A stretch of 64,000 bases of DNA from Rhodospirillum sp. (GTDB taxonomy: Bacteria > Pseudomonadota > Alphaproteobacteria > Rhodospirillales > Rhodospirillaceae): the NCBI GenBank assembly GCA_021741145.1, contig JAIOYK010000002.1:36170-100169 (forward strand). The letters run 5' to 3'. Made by a program: the position numbers and the translations under genes. Of this stretch, positions 56,019 to 64,000 are shown one piece after another. Position 1 is the stretch's first letter, and every line of letters begins with the position of its first letter. The notes beneath the pieces are model-generated. The model ran no database searches and was not told the origin of the DNA. It saw nothing but the letters and a program-made list of their open reading frames with translations.

Positions 56019-57191
56019 TTAGAGGGTTCCCGTCGGGGCCGCAACCATGTGCTGGCGGTCTTGGACCGGCTTATCAAGCAGGGCGAGAATGGCTTGCGCG
56101 CTGTTCTTCCAGGTGAAGACGTCTCGCCCCAGGCGGATCATCTCAAGGGAGCAGGACCGATAGCGGTCCGGATCGGTGAGAAGGGCCGTGGTGGCGTCGG
56201 CCAGGCCAGACGCGGACAGGTCCTGGGAGACGGTACCCGCGGCACCGAATTCCAACTGTTCGGGAAGGGCGCCCACGGGGGTGGCGATGGCCGGAATTCC
56301 CCGTTGATAACAGAGGGGAATGAGGCCGGACTGACTGGCTTCCCGATAGGGTAGGATGACCGCGTCACACCAGTCCAGCAGGTCGGAGACCGCGCTTTCC
56401 GGAATCCACTCGTTGCGCAGGATGATGCCCTCGGATTCGGCCCGGTCACGGAGGTCCGTCGGCAGGCAGCCACCGCCCACCATGCGCAACTCCGCGCCGG
56501 GCAGGGCCGCGCGAATGGCCGGGAAGGCGTCAACCAACAGGTCCAGGCCCTTGTAGGCGATCATTCGACCAAAAAACAGGAGGCGTGGTGGACGTTTGGT
56601 GGGCAGGCTTCGGATCGGAATGAGGCTCCCCAGGGAGGGTCCCATGGGCCCCATGGGGGCAACTCCCAGGGGGCGACCCTGGACGATCCCAAGGGTCTCC
56701 AACCGTTCGGCGACATGTCGGGTCGGGGCGAGGATGCGGTCGGCCTGGGCGATTTCGGCGGATCCAAGGACGCGACGGCTCCAGGTGTCCTCTCCCGGGT
56801 GCAGGGTCGCGTCATGAATCATCAAGGTATAGCCGATGCCCGCCTGTTTCAGGGCGGGGAGGGTGGCGGCGTTCCACAGATGGGTCATGGGGCAAATCAC
56901 ATCGGTGATCCCCTTGGCCCGTAGGAAGGACAGAAAGCCGGGAATCAGGAAGGGCAGACGCGCCAAACCCGTGGCGAATCCCAGACGGGAGGTATAGGTG
57001 GTCACATGGTGCCCCGGTAGCCCAAGCGCCGTGGTTTCGATAAACAGGTCCGATTGGCGGGACAGGGACAGATGAGTTCGCACGCCAGGCAGGGCCGCGA
57101 AGGCCTGGGCCAGCCCCAGGGTTACCAGGGGGCCACCGCCTCGCCGTCCCCAGTGCCAAAGGAGGATGCGCCGTTCGCTCTCGCCGCTCAT
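56019..57191 (-). CDS. Glycosyltransferase family 4
   Basis: 390 aa. GT-B fold with RPPRLLFFGRMIAYKGLDLLVDAF, ILPYREASQSGLIPLCYQRGIPAIATPVG (donor site; EAS for the usual EG..G). A PMGPMGP duplication lies in the linker. ATG overlaps the stop of the upstream capsule-type gene (ATGA), so translation is coupled. Confidence 0.9.
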   Translation of the reverse strand: MSGESERRILLWHWGRRGGGPLVTLGLAQAFAALPGVRTHLSLSRQSDLFIETTALGLPGHHVTTYTSRLGFATGLARLPFLIPGFLSFLRAKGITDVICPMTHLWNAATLPALKQAGIGYTLMIHDATLHPGEDTWSRRVLGSAEIAQADRILAPTRHVAERLETLGIVQGRPLGVAPMGPMGPSLGSLIPIRSLPTKRPPRLLFFGRMIAYKGLDLLVDAFPAIRAALPGAELRMVGGGCLPTDLRDRAESEGIILRNEWIPESAVSDLLDWCDAVILPYREASQSGLIPLCYQRGIPAIATPVGALPEQLEFGAAGTVSQDLSASGLADATTALLTDPDRYRSCSLEMIRLGRDVFTWKNSAQAILALLDKPVQDRQHMVAAPTGTL

Positions 57192-58972
57192 GGGGGGGGA
57201 GCGGACCCAAGGTCGGAGCGGGCCGCTTCAGGGGCGCCGTCCCCATCGACCTGCTCGTCCCTATAAATGAAGGGGGTCCCCGTCAGGATGCCGTTCCGAA
57301 TCACATCAAGTCCCATGTCCACTCCCGGGCGGAGACTGTCCACCCCATTGGAGGGGGCGATGGCGAAGGGAGGCCATCCGTCCCGCGGTGCCAGGGTATC
57401 CAAGGGGATCATCCGACGGAAGAAGAAATGATAGGCATATTTGCGCGCCCGCTGTCTGGTCGCGTCATCCATGGGATGACCGAGGGGCAGGCTGTCGAGC
57501 AGGGTGCGGTAATCCTCGGCGGACTTGGCGTCGTGGGTGAAGCCCTTGCCCCGGGTCCAGGCCTCGCCCGCGACGATCACGGGGATGCCCATGGCGGTCA
57601 GTTCGACACCGGTCTTGGTATTGTAGATGATGACCGAGTCCGCCTGGGCCATGGCCGCGTAGGTGCTGACCGAACTTTCTGGGGGGATCAGGAAGACGTT
57701 GGCGGGCAGGCCCTTTGGAAAGCGCTGGGCCAGTTCGTCCACCACCTTGTGGCGGCTGGGGAGGGCGCCGTGGATTTCCGCCGGATGGACGCGGATGAGA
57801 AGTTGAAGGTCCGGACGGTGGGCGAAGGCCTCGACGGTTTCGGCGATCCAGGCCATCATGTCGGGGAAGGCATTGGCCGGATAGTGGAGTTGGGCATCCC
57901 AGTTCACGCTGGTCAGCAGACCGATCACCGGCTTGGAGAAATCCACTCCGGTTTCCCGGGCGATGTCCGTGAGGTCGAACCGGGGCCGTTCGTGGAACCA
58001 AATCCAGTCCTTTGCTCCTGTCCATCGGCTTTTCAGGTAGTCCATGAGGCGCGCTTCCCGGGCCTCGTCCCACGGGAGGTCCTCCCAGGCCGCCGTGGGT
58101 TCGGTCATCATGGTGTGGTGATAGGTGTCGTCATGACTGAAGATCACCCGCCCCTTGCGGTAAGCCAGATTCCAGGTCGAGACTCGGGCGCCCTGGCGCC
58201 GCGCGGATTCGGCCAAGGTGCCCTGGGGCACGTAGATGCCGTGGTGCAGGACGACGGTCTCGTACCCCTCTCGTCCGATCAGGCGGTCTCCGGCCCGGTC
58301 GGCGAGTAGGGCGGCTTCCAGGAAGCTTTTGGCCACGTCCAGTCCCTTGGGTTCCCCCTCCAGACTACCTCGGGCGTAGTAGCGAAGGGCTCCGGCGTGG
58401 GCGTTGTCGCCCAGGGGACGCCCGTCCTCTCCCTTGAAGGCCTTCAGCTCGGCCAGGGTCAGGGGGGCCGCTGTTTCCTTCGCCCAGGCCTTGTCTTGTT
58501 CGGTCACGTCCGCGCCCAGGCGGCGCACGGGGATGCCGAGGGGCTCGTAGACGGCCCGGGCCGGGTCGAAGCAATGGGGACAGAAGGTCCTGGACGGTCC
58601 CTTTCTCAGGAACCGGTCCTGGTTGGGATAGAGGGTGATGTCGCAGGCCATGCAGGCGGGCAGGATGCCGTCACAAAGCAGGACATCAACCCGCGCGCCC
58701 GACAGGGTGAGGGCGACGGCCACAAGGCTGTCCAAGGCATTCATGGCCATATGGCCACCCACGGTGGTGGCGATCAGTACCCTGGGACCGCCGTCCCGGT
58801 CGGCCTGTTCGCGGGCCGCGCGGACCTTATCCAGGTCGGCGCCGAGAATGGCTGTCCAGTCCGGCTGACCGCCGTTGCGGGCTTGGTGCCCGATCCGGGC
58901 GAAGCGCAGTCCTTGGAGGAGCGGGGTCCTTCGGACCCAGCGTTTAAGGGCGGCCTTGGAAACCATGGACAT
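57188..58972 (-). CDS. Capsule-type polysaccharide biosynthesis protein with Cys cluster
   Basis: 594 aa from ATG 58972; the longer frame to 59122 is not credible. A cysteine-rich segment, LPACMACDITLYPNQ followed by TFCPHC, probably binds zinc near residue 110-140. Later parts (LLIRVHPAEIHG, FLIPPESSVSTYAAMAQADSVIIYNT, GIPVIVAGEAWTRGKG) match capsule synthesis/Kdo-transferase-like GT-B domains. Acceptor and donor unknown. Confidence 0.7.
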   Translation of the reverse strand: MSMVSKAALKRWVRRTPLLQGLRFARIGHQARNGGQPDWTAILGADLDKVRAAREQADRDGGPRVLIATTVGGHMAMNALDSLVAVALTLSGARVDVLLCDGILPACMACDITLYPNQDRFLRKGPSRTFCPHCFDPARAVYEPLGIPVRRLGADVTEQDKAWAKETAAPLTLAELKAFKGEDGRPLGDNAHAGALRYYARGSLEGEPKGLDVAKSFLEAALLADRAGDRLIGREGYETVVLHHGIYVPQGTLAESARRQGARVSTWNLAYRKGRVIFSHDDTYHHTMMTEPTAAWEDLPWDEAREARLMDYLKSRWTGAKDWIWFHERPRFDLTDIARETGVDFSKPVIGLLTSVNWDAQLHYPANAFPDMMAWIAETVEAFAHRPDLQLLIRVHPAEIHGALPSRHKVVDELAQRFPKGLPANVFLIPPESSVSTYAAMAQADSVIIYNTKTGVELTAMGIPVIVAGEAWTRGKGFTHDAKSAEDYRTLLDSLPLGHPMDDATRQRARKYAYHFFFRRMIPLDTLAPRDGWPPFAIAPSNGVDSLRPGVDMGLDVIRNGILTGTPFIYRDEQVDGDGAPEAARSDLGSAPPP

Positions 58973-59036
58973 CCTGTCCGTACAATGAATGCGGGAAAGA
59001 CGCGACTCGCCCTCGGGGCGAGCCGCGCGATGAACC

Positions 59037-60947
59037 TTAGCCCTTGAGGAAGTCGGCGATGGATTTCGAGATGCCCGCCGGGTCGAAGCCGTGGTGGGCC
59101 AGAACCTCGTCATGACCACCACCCGCGGGGACTCCTTCGATCCCCAGGCGTTTGGCGGGCTTCGCGATCCCGGCCTCGGCCATGGCGGTCAGGACGGTGT
59201 GACCCATGCCACCATCAAGATAGTGGTTGTCGAGTGTCACCACGGCCTTGGCCGAGGCGGTGATCTCCTTCAGCCAAGCGGTGTCGACCTCGGTTACCCA
59301 GGGCAGGTTGACCAACGAGACATGGATTCCCTTTTCCTTCAGGTCCTGGACGGCATGCCAAGCCTGGGTCAGGAAGATGGAGCCATAGGCGAAGAGCACG
59401 GCGTCGTCGCCGGAGGTCAGGGCCACGCCCTTGCCCTTCTCCAGGCGGTAGGAGTCCGGCAGCTCGAAGGGCACGGGCCAGGGCACGGATTCAAGGCGCA
59501 GGAAGGCCGGGCCGTTGTGCGTGTTGAGCACGTAATCGGTGGCCATCTCCACCTCGGCTTCCGTCGAGGGCGCGATCTGCACCATACCCGGAATGCCGCG
59601 CATGGTGGCGATGTCGCGCACGGCTTGATGGCTGTGTCCGGGACCGGCGGGGATCATGCCGGACAGGCCGCCCACATAAACAATGTGGCTGTGTTCCGTG
59701 GCGTTGTTGTAGATCTGTTCGTTGGGGCGCGAGGTCAGGAAGCAGGAGAAGCTGTTGACCACCGGCAGCAGGCCGTTGCGCGCCATGCCGCCAGCCTGAC
59801 TGACCATGTCCTGCTCGGCGATGCCGCACTCCAGGAAGCGGGCCGGGATCTCGTCCTTGAAGGGGATCAGGCCCATGTCCAGCATCAGGTCCGCGTCCAG
59901 CGCGACGATCTTGTCGTTGCCCTTGGCGTTCTCGATCAACTTGCGGGAATAGGCCGCGATCTGCTTGGTCACATGACCCGGGCCGGGACGCTTGGGAGCT
60001 TCCACCACTTCCAGGGTCAAGGCCGCGGCGTTGACACCGGCCAGCAGCCTGTTGGCCGTGTCGATCAGCTCCTGGGCGCCGGTCTGGTAAGTATTGGCGT
60101 CGGGCGCGCCGGAGTGGAAGCGGTAGATGGCCGCGTCGGATTCCATGGCGGTATGTTCCATGGTGCGGACGCCTTTGCCCTTGATGGTGTCGGCGATCAG
60201 CACCTTGGGTTTGTCGGTAATGGTGGCGAATGTCTTGAAGACTTCGGAGACCTTCTCGATGTCGTTGCCGTCACACCGGGCCACTTCCCAACCGAAGGAG
60301 GCGAACTTGGCGTCCAGGTCGCCCAAGTCCGAAACGTTCTTCACGAAGGTATCGGATTGGAGCTTGTTGTGGTCGACGATGACCGTCAGCTCGCCCATCT
60401 TGTGGTTGGCCGCCGAGACGAGGCTTTCCCAGATCTGACCTTCCTGTAATTCGCCGTCGCCCAGCAGGACGAAGACCTTGCGCTTCTCGCCCTTCTGGCG
60501 GTGGGCAAAGATCATGCCCTTGGCCTTGGAGACGCCCATACCGAGCGAGCCGGTGTTGGTGATGATGCCGGGGAAGCCCACGTCCGGGTGGCCGGGCAGG
60601 CCGCCCATGCGACGCAGCTTGTGCAGGGCGTCTTCGGGGATCTGGCCCATGCCGATGCGAATGGAGTAATAGCCCGGGGCGTCATGGCCCTTGGAGGAGA
60701 AGAACAGGTCGTCGGGACCCAATTCCTCCAGGAACAGCCAGGACAGGATATCCATGGAAGAGAAGCTGCCCCCCAGGTGGCCGGACCCCGCCCGGGCGAC
60801 CATGTAGAGGGTGTTCAGGCGGCTGACCGTCGCGAAGATCGCCGCGCGTTTGCGGGGGTCGCAATCGAGGTTGGCGACGCGCTGGGCCTCGGCGTGGGAG
60901 GCGTGGTACAGGGTGCCGTCAATGGTGTTCGTAATCTGCTCGCCCAC
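59037..60947 (-). CDS. Transketolase-type TPP enzyme in a glycan cluster
   Basis: 636 aa from a GTG at 60947 that has AAGGAG at proper spacing; the frame continues upstream to 61370 without sense. N-terminal TPP domain (GSGHLGGSFSSMDIL, GDGELQEGQIWES) and pyrimidine domain with the catalytic Glu in ECGIAEQDMV, then the C-terminal transketolase domain. It moves a two-carbon unit between sugars. Placed between the CMP-sugar synthetase and glycosyltransferases, it may build or branch a special sugar rather than serve central metabolism. Confidence 0.85.
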   Translation of the reverse strand: MGEQITNTIDGTLYHASHAEAQRVANLDCDPRKRAAIFATVSRLNTLYMVARAGSGHLGGSFSSMDILSWLFLEELGPDDLFFSSKGHDAPGYYSIRIGMGQIPEDALHKLRRMGGLPGHPDVGFPGIITNTGSLGMGVSKAKGMIFAHRQKGEKRKVFVLLGDGELQEGQIWESLVSAANHKMGELTVIVDHNKLQSDTFVKNVSDLGDLDAKFASFGWEVARCDGNDIEKVSEVFKTFATITDKPKVLIADTIKGKGVRTMEHTAMESDAAIYRFHSGAPDANTYQTGAQELIDTANRLLAGVNAAALTLEVVEAPKRPGPGHVTKQIAAYSRKLIENAKGNDKIVALDADLMLDMGLIPFKDEIPARFLECGIAEQDMVSQAGGMARNGLLPVVNSFSCFLTSRPNEQIYNNATEHSHIVYVGGLSGMIPAGPGHSHQAVRDIATMRGIPGMVQIAPSTEAEVEMATDYVLNTHNGPAFLRLESVPWPVPFELPDSYRLEKGKGVALTSGDDAVLFAYGSIFLTQAWHAVQDLKEKGIHVSLVNLPWVTEVDTAWLKEITASAKAVVTLDNHYLDGGMGHTVLTAMAEAGIAKPAKRLGIEGVPAGGGHDEVLAHHGFDPAGISKSIADFLKG

Positions 60948-61021
60948 GGCTGAAGCTCCTTCGTGGTCATCGCTCTCCCAGGGCTTGGGGGCGGTCGGAA
61001 TGGGGGGATGGGGGACCCGAT

Positions 61022-61792
61022 TTACAGGGCGCTCTCGTCCAGGGGATAGGGATCGACGGTGATTTCTGGCAAGCGGGCCTTGCCGGTGCGAACCAACTCC
61101 TCGGCCTCCCACATGTCTTTCGGCTTGTTGATGTCCGCGCCCTCCGCCCCCTCGGTCAGGAAGGGAATGACGACCTCGCCCGCGATGGTCGGGCGGTCGC
61201 ATAGGGCCACCCGGGACCAAGCAATCTCCAGGCTCGCGTTCTGCACATAGACCTCGGGCAGGGTGGGGTATTGGCTGGAATGCCAGGGCTGTTCCGCCGG
61301 GCCGAAGGGCAGCAGAGGGTGCATGACGTCGTCGCGGATCACCCACATCTTGCAGGGATGCTCGCCACATTTTTCCACCGCGCGCAGGGAATCACAGCCC
61401 CGGTGGGCGGTGAACTGGTCCCAAGCCCGCTTGATTGTCTCGGGCAGACGGAAGGGGCTGGTGGGCCGCAGGATCGAGAAGGCGTCATAGGGTGTGCCGT
61501 CGTCGCGCAGGCGCTCGAGCGTGTATTTGACGAACGCGATGTCCGGGCTGGTCGACTGGGCGTAGTCCGCGGGCCGTAGGAAGGGGACTTCCGCCCCGTA
61601 ATGCCGGGAGATGTCGGCATAGAGCTCGGAATCCGTGGAGACCTGAACGCTTTCGAAGACACCGCTGTCCACCGCGGCGCGGATGGAATAGGCAATGACC
61701 GGATGGCCGTTCAGTTTGCGGATATTCTTGTGCTTGACCCGCACGGACCCGGATCGGGCGGGGATCAGCGCGACGGCGGTGGGTTTGCCCAT
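61022..61792 (-). CDS. Acylneuraminate cytidylyltransferase family (CMP-sugar synthetase)
   Basis: 256 aa. NeuA-type start ALIPARSGSVRVKHKNIRKLNGHPVIAYSI (CTP binding), SILRPTSPFRLPETI and the C-terminal ADINKPKDMWEAE. It activates an acidic or keto sugar as its CMP derivative. No NeuB-type synthase is visible in the window, so the sugar substrate is unknown. AAGGAG precedes the ATG. Confidence 0.9.
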   Translation of the reverse strand: MGKPTAVALIPARSGSVRVKHKNIRKLNGHPVIAYSIRAAVDSGVFESVQVSTDSELYADISRHYGAEVPFLRPADYAQSTSPDIAFVKYTLERLRDDGTPYDAFSILRPTSPFRLPETIKRAWDQFTAHRGCDSLRAVEKCGEHPCKMWVIRDDVMHPLLPFGPAEQPWHSSQYPTLPEVYVQNASLEIAWSRVALCDRPTIAGEVVIPFLTEGAEGADINKPKDMWEAEELVRTGKARLPEITVDPYPLDESAL

Positions 61793-61813
61793 GGCGCGTG
61801 CTCCTTGATGCCC

Positions 61814-63289
61814 TTAAAGGCGGTCGGGGGTGATGTTCAGGTAAACGTCCTTCAATTCCGTATAGACGTCCAGCGCCTCGGTTCCCGGTTCGCGGGTACC
61901 GTTGCCGGACGCCTTCACGCCGCCGAAGGGCATGTGGGGTTCGGAGCCGAAGGTGCCGCCGTTGACCACGGTCGCGCCCGCCTGGACGCCATAGGTAAAT
62001 TGCATGGCCCGGTCAAAGGACTTGGTATGGATACAGGCGGTCAGGCCATAGGGGCTGTCGTTCGCCAAGATCAAGGCCGCGTCGAAGTCGGACACCTTAT
62101 AGACCACGCAGACCGGACCGAACAGCTCGGTCCGGGAAATCTCGGCCTGGGGGTCGACGCCATCAAGGACGGTCGGCTGCATGTAGAAGCCGGTCGCCGG
62201 AACGCCTTCGGTGGCCTGCTCGCCGCCCACCAGCACCCGGGCACCCGCCGCCTTGGCCCGGGCCACGCAGCTCACCATGGTATCCAACTGACGCTTGTTG
62301 ATCACCGGACCCAGATTGCCGCCGTCGGTGATGCCCAAGGTCTGGGCCTTGGTCGCGGCCACGAGTTTTTCCACGAAGGTGTCGTACACGCTTGCAAAGA
62401 CGATGATGCGGGAGCCCGAGGCACAGCGTTGACCGGCGTTGGAATAGGCCGAGGCGCAGGTCCAGGTCACCGCGGCGTCCAGGTCGGCGTCGTCGCAGAC
62501 CACCAGCGGATTTTTGCCGCCCAGCTCCAGGGAAACCTTCTTGAGCTGACGCCCGCAAGTTTCGGCGATCATGCGCCCGACCCGGGTGGAACCGGTGAAG
62601 CTGACCACGTCCACGTCCTCGTGGTCAACCAGGGCCTGACCGGCTTCGGCGCCCAGTCCGTGCACCAGATTCAGGACACCGGCGGGAAGACCAGCCTCTT
62701 CACAGATCTTTGCCATGAACCAGGAGGAGATCGGCGTGTCTTCGGCGGTCTTCAGGACCACGGCGTTGCCGCAAATCAACGCCGGAAAAACTTTCCAGGC
62801 GAAGTTCGGCGCCGGAGTGTTGGCCGCGATGATCAGACCGGCCACGCCGCAGGGTTGGCGGACGGTCATGGCATATTTGTTTGGTACGCCGCTGGTCATG
62901 GTGCGACCGAACAGACGCTGACCCTCTCCGGCGAAGAAGCGGGCGCATTGGATAGCGCCACCGGCCTCGCCCCGGGCATCGGGCATGCGCTTGCCCGCTT
63001 CCAGAGCGACGATTTTGGCCAAGTCCTCGGTCCGCTCCTCCAGGAGGTTGCAGATTTGGTGCAGGATATGACCGCGACGCACCGCGGGGGTGGCGGCCCA
63101 ATCCTTCTGGGCTGCCCGGGCCGCGGCGACCGCGTCGGCCACGTCCACGGCTTGGGAGCGGGTGAGGTGGGCGATCTCGGACCCGTCGTGGGGATTGAGG
63201 ACCGGCACCAGGCCGCCGCCCTTGGCCAGGACCTCCTTGCCTCCGATGAGGTTGGGGATTTCCTGGGGATAGAGCGCGCTGCTCGGCAT
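61814..63289 (-). CDS. NAD(P)-dependent aldehyde dehydrogenase
   Basis: 491 aa, full length. Cofactor motif SFTGSTRVG, catalytic Glu in SLELGGKNP and Cys in NAGQRCASGSR. It oxidises an aldehyde to an acid. Between an SDR and a CMP-sugar synthetase, it could form the carboxyl group of an unusual sugar acid. AAGGAG at good distance before the ATG. Confidence 0.92.
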   Translation of the reverse strand: MPSSALYPQEIPNLIGGKEVLAKGGGLVPVLNPHDGSEIAHLTRSQAVDVADAVAAARAAQKDWAATPAVRRGHILHQICNLLEERTEDLAKIVALEAGKRMPDARGEAGGAIQCARFFAGEGQRLFGRTMTSGVPNKYAMTVRQPCGVAGLIIAANTPAPNFAWKVFPALICGNAVVLKTAEDTPISSWFMAKICEEAGLPAGVLNLVHGLGAEAGQALVDHEDVDVVSFTGSTRVGRMIAETCGRQLKKVSLELGGKNPLVVCDDADLDAAVTWTCASAYSNAGQRCASGSRIIVFASVYDTFVEKLVAATKAQTLGITDGGNLGPVINKRQLDTMVSCVARAKAAGARVLVGGEQATEGVPATGFYMQPTVLDGVDPQAEISRTELFGPVCVVYKVSDFDAALILANDSPYGLTACIHTKSFDRAMQFTYGVQAGATVVNGGTFGSEPHMPFGGVKASGNGTREPGTEALDVYTELKDVYLNITPDRL

Positions 63290-63348
63290 CGGTCGTCTCC
63301 TTGGGCCAGATATGTCGTATACCGGTGGTCTATTTGGGTGATTGGGGT

Positions 63349-64000
63349 CTAGAGGGCGGTGAAGCCGCCGTCAATGACCATGTTGGATCCGGTCATATAG
63401 GACGCGGCATCGGACAACAGGAAAACCACCGGGCCGTTGTATTCGGTCTCGTCCGCCATGCGCCCCAGGGGCACCTTGCGTTCGTAGACGTCCAGGAACT
63501 CCTTGTCCTGGTTGTTGAACACTCCGGCGAAGGTCACGATGTTGACGCGCACCCCCACCCGGCCCCAGTAGCCCGCCAGATAGCGGGTCATGTTGTAGAG
63601 CGCGGATTTGGACGCGGAATAGGCCACGGGCTTAAAGAACACCTCGCCCCTGTCGCGGCGGTACTGGTAAAGGTGCTGGTCGGGTGAAACCACGCCGTAG
63701 ATGGAGCCCACGTTGACAATGGAGCCGCGACCCGCCTGGGCCATGGCGCCGCCGAACACCTGACAGGCAAGGAAGACACCCTTGGTGTTGACGCTCATCA
63801 CCTTGTCGAAGGACTCTTCGGGATAGGTCTCGAAGGGGCCGTTTTCCTCTGGCGGAGCGCCCGGGGGGCTGTCGAGCGCGGCGTTGTTGACCAAACCGTG
63901 GGGCACTTCCCACTTGGCTTTGATGGCATCCAGCGCGGCTTCAAGGTCGGCCTTGCGGGTAATGTCGGCGGCCAACAACATGAGATTCTCGTGGGTTTCC
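63349..64000 (-). CDS. Short-chain dehydrogenase/reductase, partial (5' end outside window)
   Basis: 217 residues seen. The frame stays open through the right edge (ETHENL before the ATG at 63981), and the N-terminal glycine motif is missing, so the gene begins outside. NNAA (LVNNAALD), the catalytic Tyr/Lys in YSASKSALYN and the C-terminal MVIDGGFTAL are typical of classical SDRs. First visible gene of the minus-strand cluster; probably oxidises or reduces a sugar carbon. Confidence 0.9.
   Translation of the reverse strand, partial: ETHENLMLLAADITRKADLEAALDAIKAKWEVPHGLVNNAALDSPPGAPPEENGPFETYPEESFDKVMSVNTKGVFLACQVFGGAMAQAGRGSIVNVGSIYGVVSPDQHLYQYRRDRGEVFFKPVAYSASKSALYNMTRYLAGYWGRVGVRVNIVTFAGVFNNQDKEFLDVYERKVPLGRMADETEYNGPVVFLLSDAASYMTGSNMVIDGGFTAL

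Overview
The window looks like part of an alphaproteobacterial chromosome, most like Rhodospirillales. The support is an F1-ATPase assembly factor ATP12, a housekeeping run degP-rarA-fluC-rluC-HAD-atp12 in the order familiar from that class, a glnB-glnA pair, rplM-rpsI, a PomA/PomB-type flagellar stator, a bacteriohemerythrin and a Cache chemoreceptor. Most of the DNA is GC-rich with dense, short-spaced genes. The main exception is an AT-rich island near 39.7-40.5 kb. I could not assign a genus from sequence alone.

Layout. 0-11.4 kb: the 3' end of a tolA-like gene, an orphan sigma-54 response regulator, a creatininase-family gene followed by a CoA-binding/O-acetylhomoserine sulfhydrylase fusion, a chemoreceptor, then a minus-strand group puuA-like glutamine synthetase, divergent ribH, Lrp/AsnC regulator and methionine gamma-lyase. 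11.7-16.2 kb: small membrane proteins, hemerythrin, motA-motB and a small secreted protein. 16.3-21.2 kb: creA, tRNA-His with terminator, an aminotransferase, then glnB-glnA. A sigma-54 promoter precedes glnB, and a second, very similar one lies downstream of glnA. The second would drive only a short RNA that ends at a rho-independent terminator. 21.2-28.3 kb: mixed metabolism, a MarR regulator with a palindromic operator, rplM-rpsI and an EamA exporter. 28.6-38.5 kb: the housekeeping operon listed above, an AsmA protein, a terminator whose 3' half has been copied in tandem, ATP12, a lipoprotein, YciB and acylphosphatase.

38.5-64 kb is a large surface-glycan region. It holds three paralogues of an uncharacterised GT-B-like protein sharing a WDNLT(N/T)KG motif (one fused to an FkbM methyltransferase), a nucleotide-sugar dehydrogenase, a sugar O-methyltransferase-like protein, GT2 and GT4 enzymes, and a glycosyltransferase resembling plant digalactosyldiacylglycerol synthase. 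That last gene is translationally coupled to a 2,3-dehydratase/ketoreductase pair of the 2-deoxysugar type. A unidirectional minus-strand cluster enters the window from its right end: SDR, aldehyde dehydrogenase, CMP-sugar synthetase, transketolase, capsule-type protein, GT4, GT-B-FkbM, FkbM. It ends at a terminator near 52.5 kb and suggests an unusual CMP-activated, possibly branched or chain-extended sugar.

The most interesting candidates are the sigma-54-driven RNA after glnA, which has a CCUCC-rich anti-Shine-Dalgarno tract; the glycan region with its paralogous GT-B family and unusual sugar modules; and many short perfect tandem duplications, two of which shape the N-termini of small single-pass membrane proteins.
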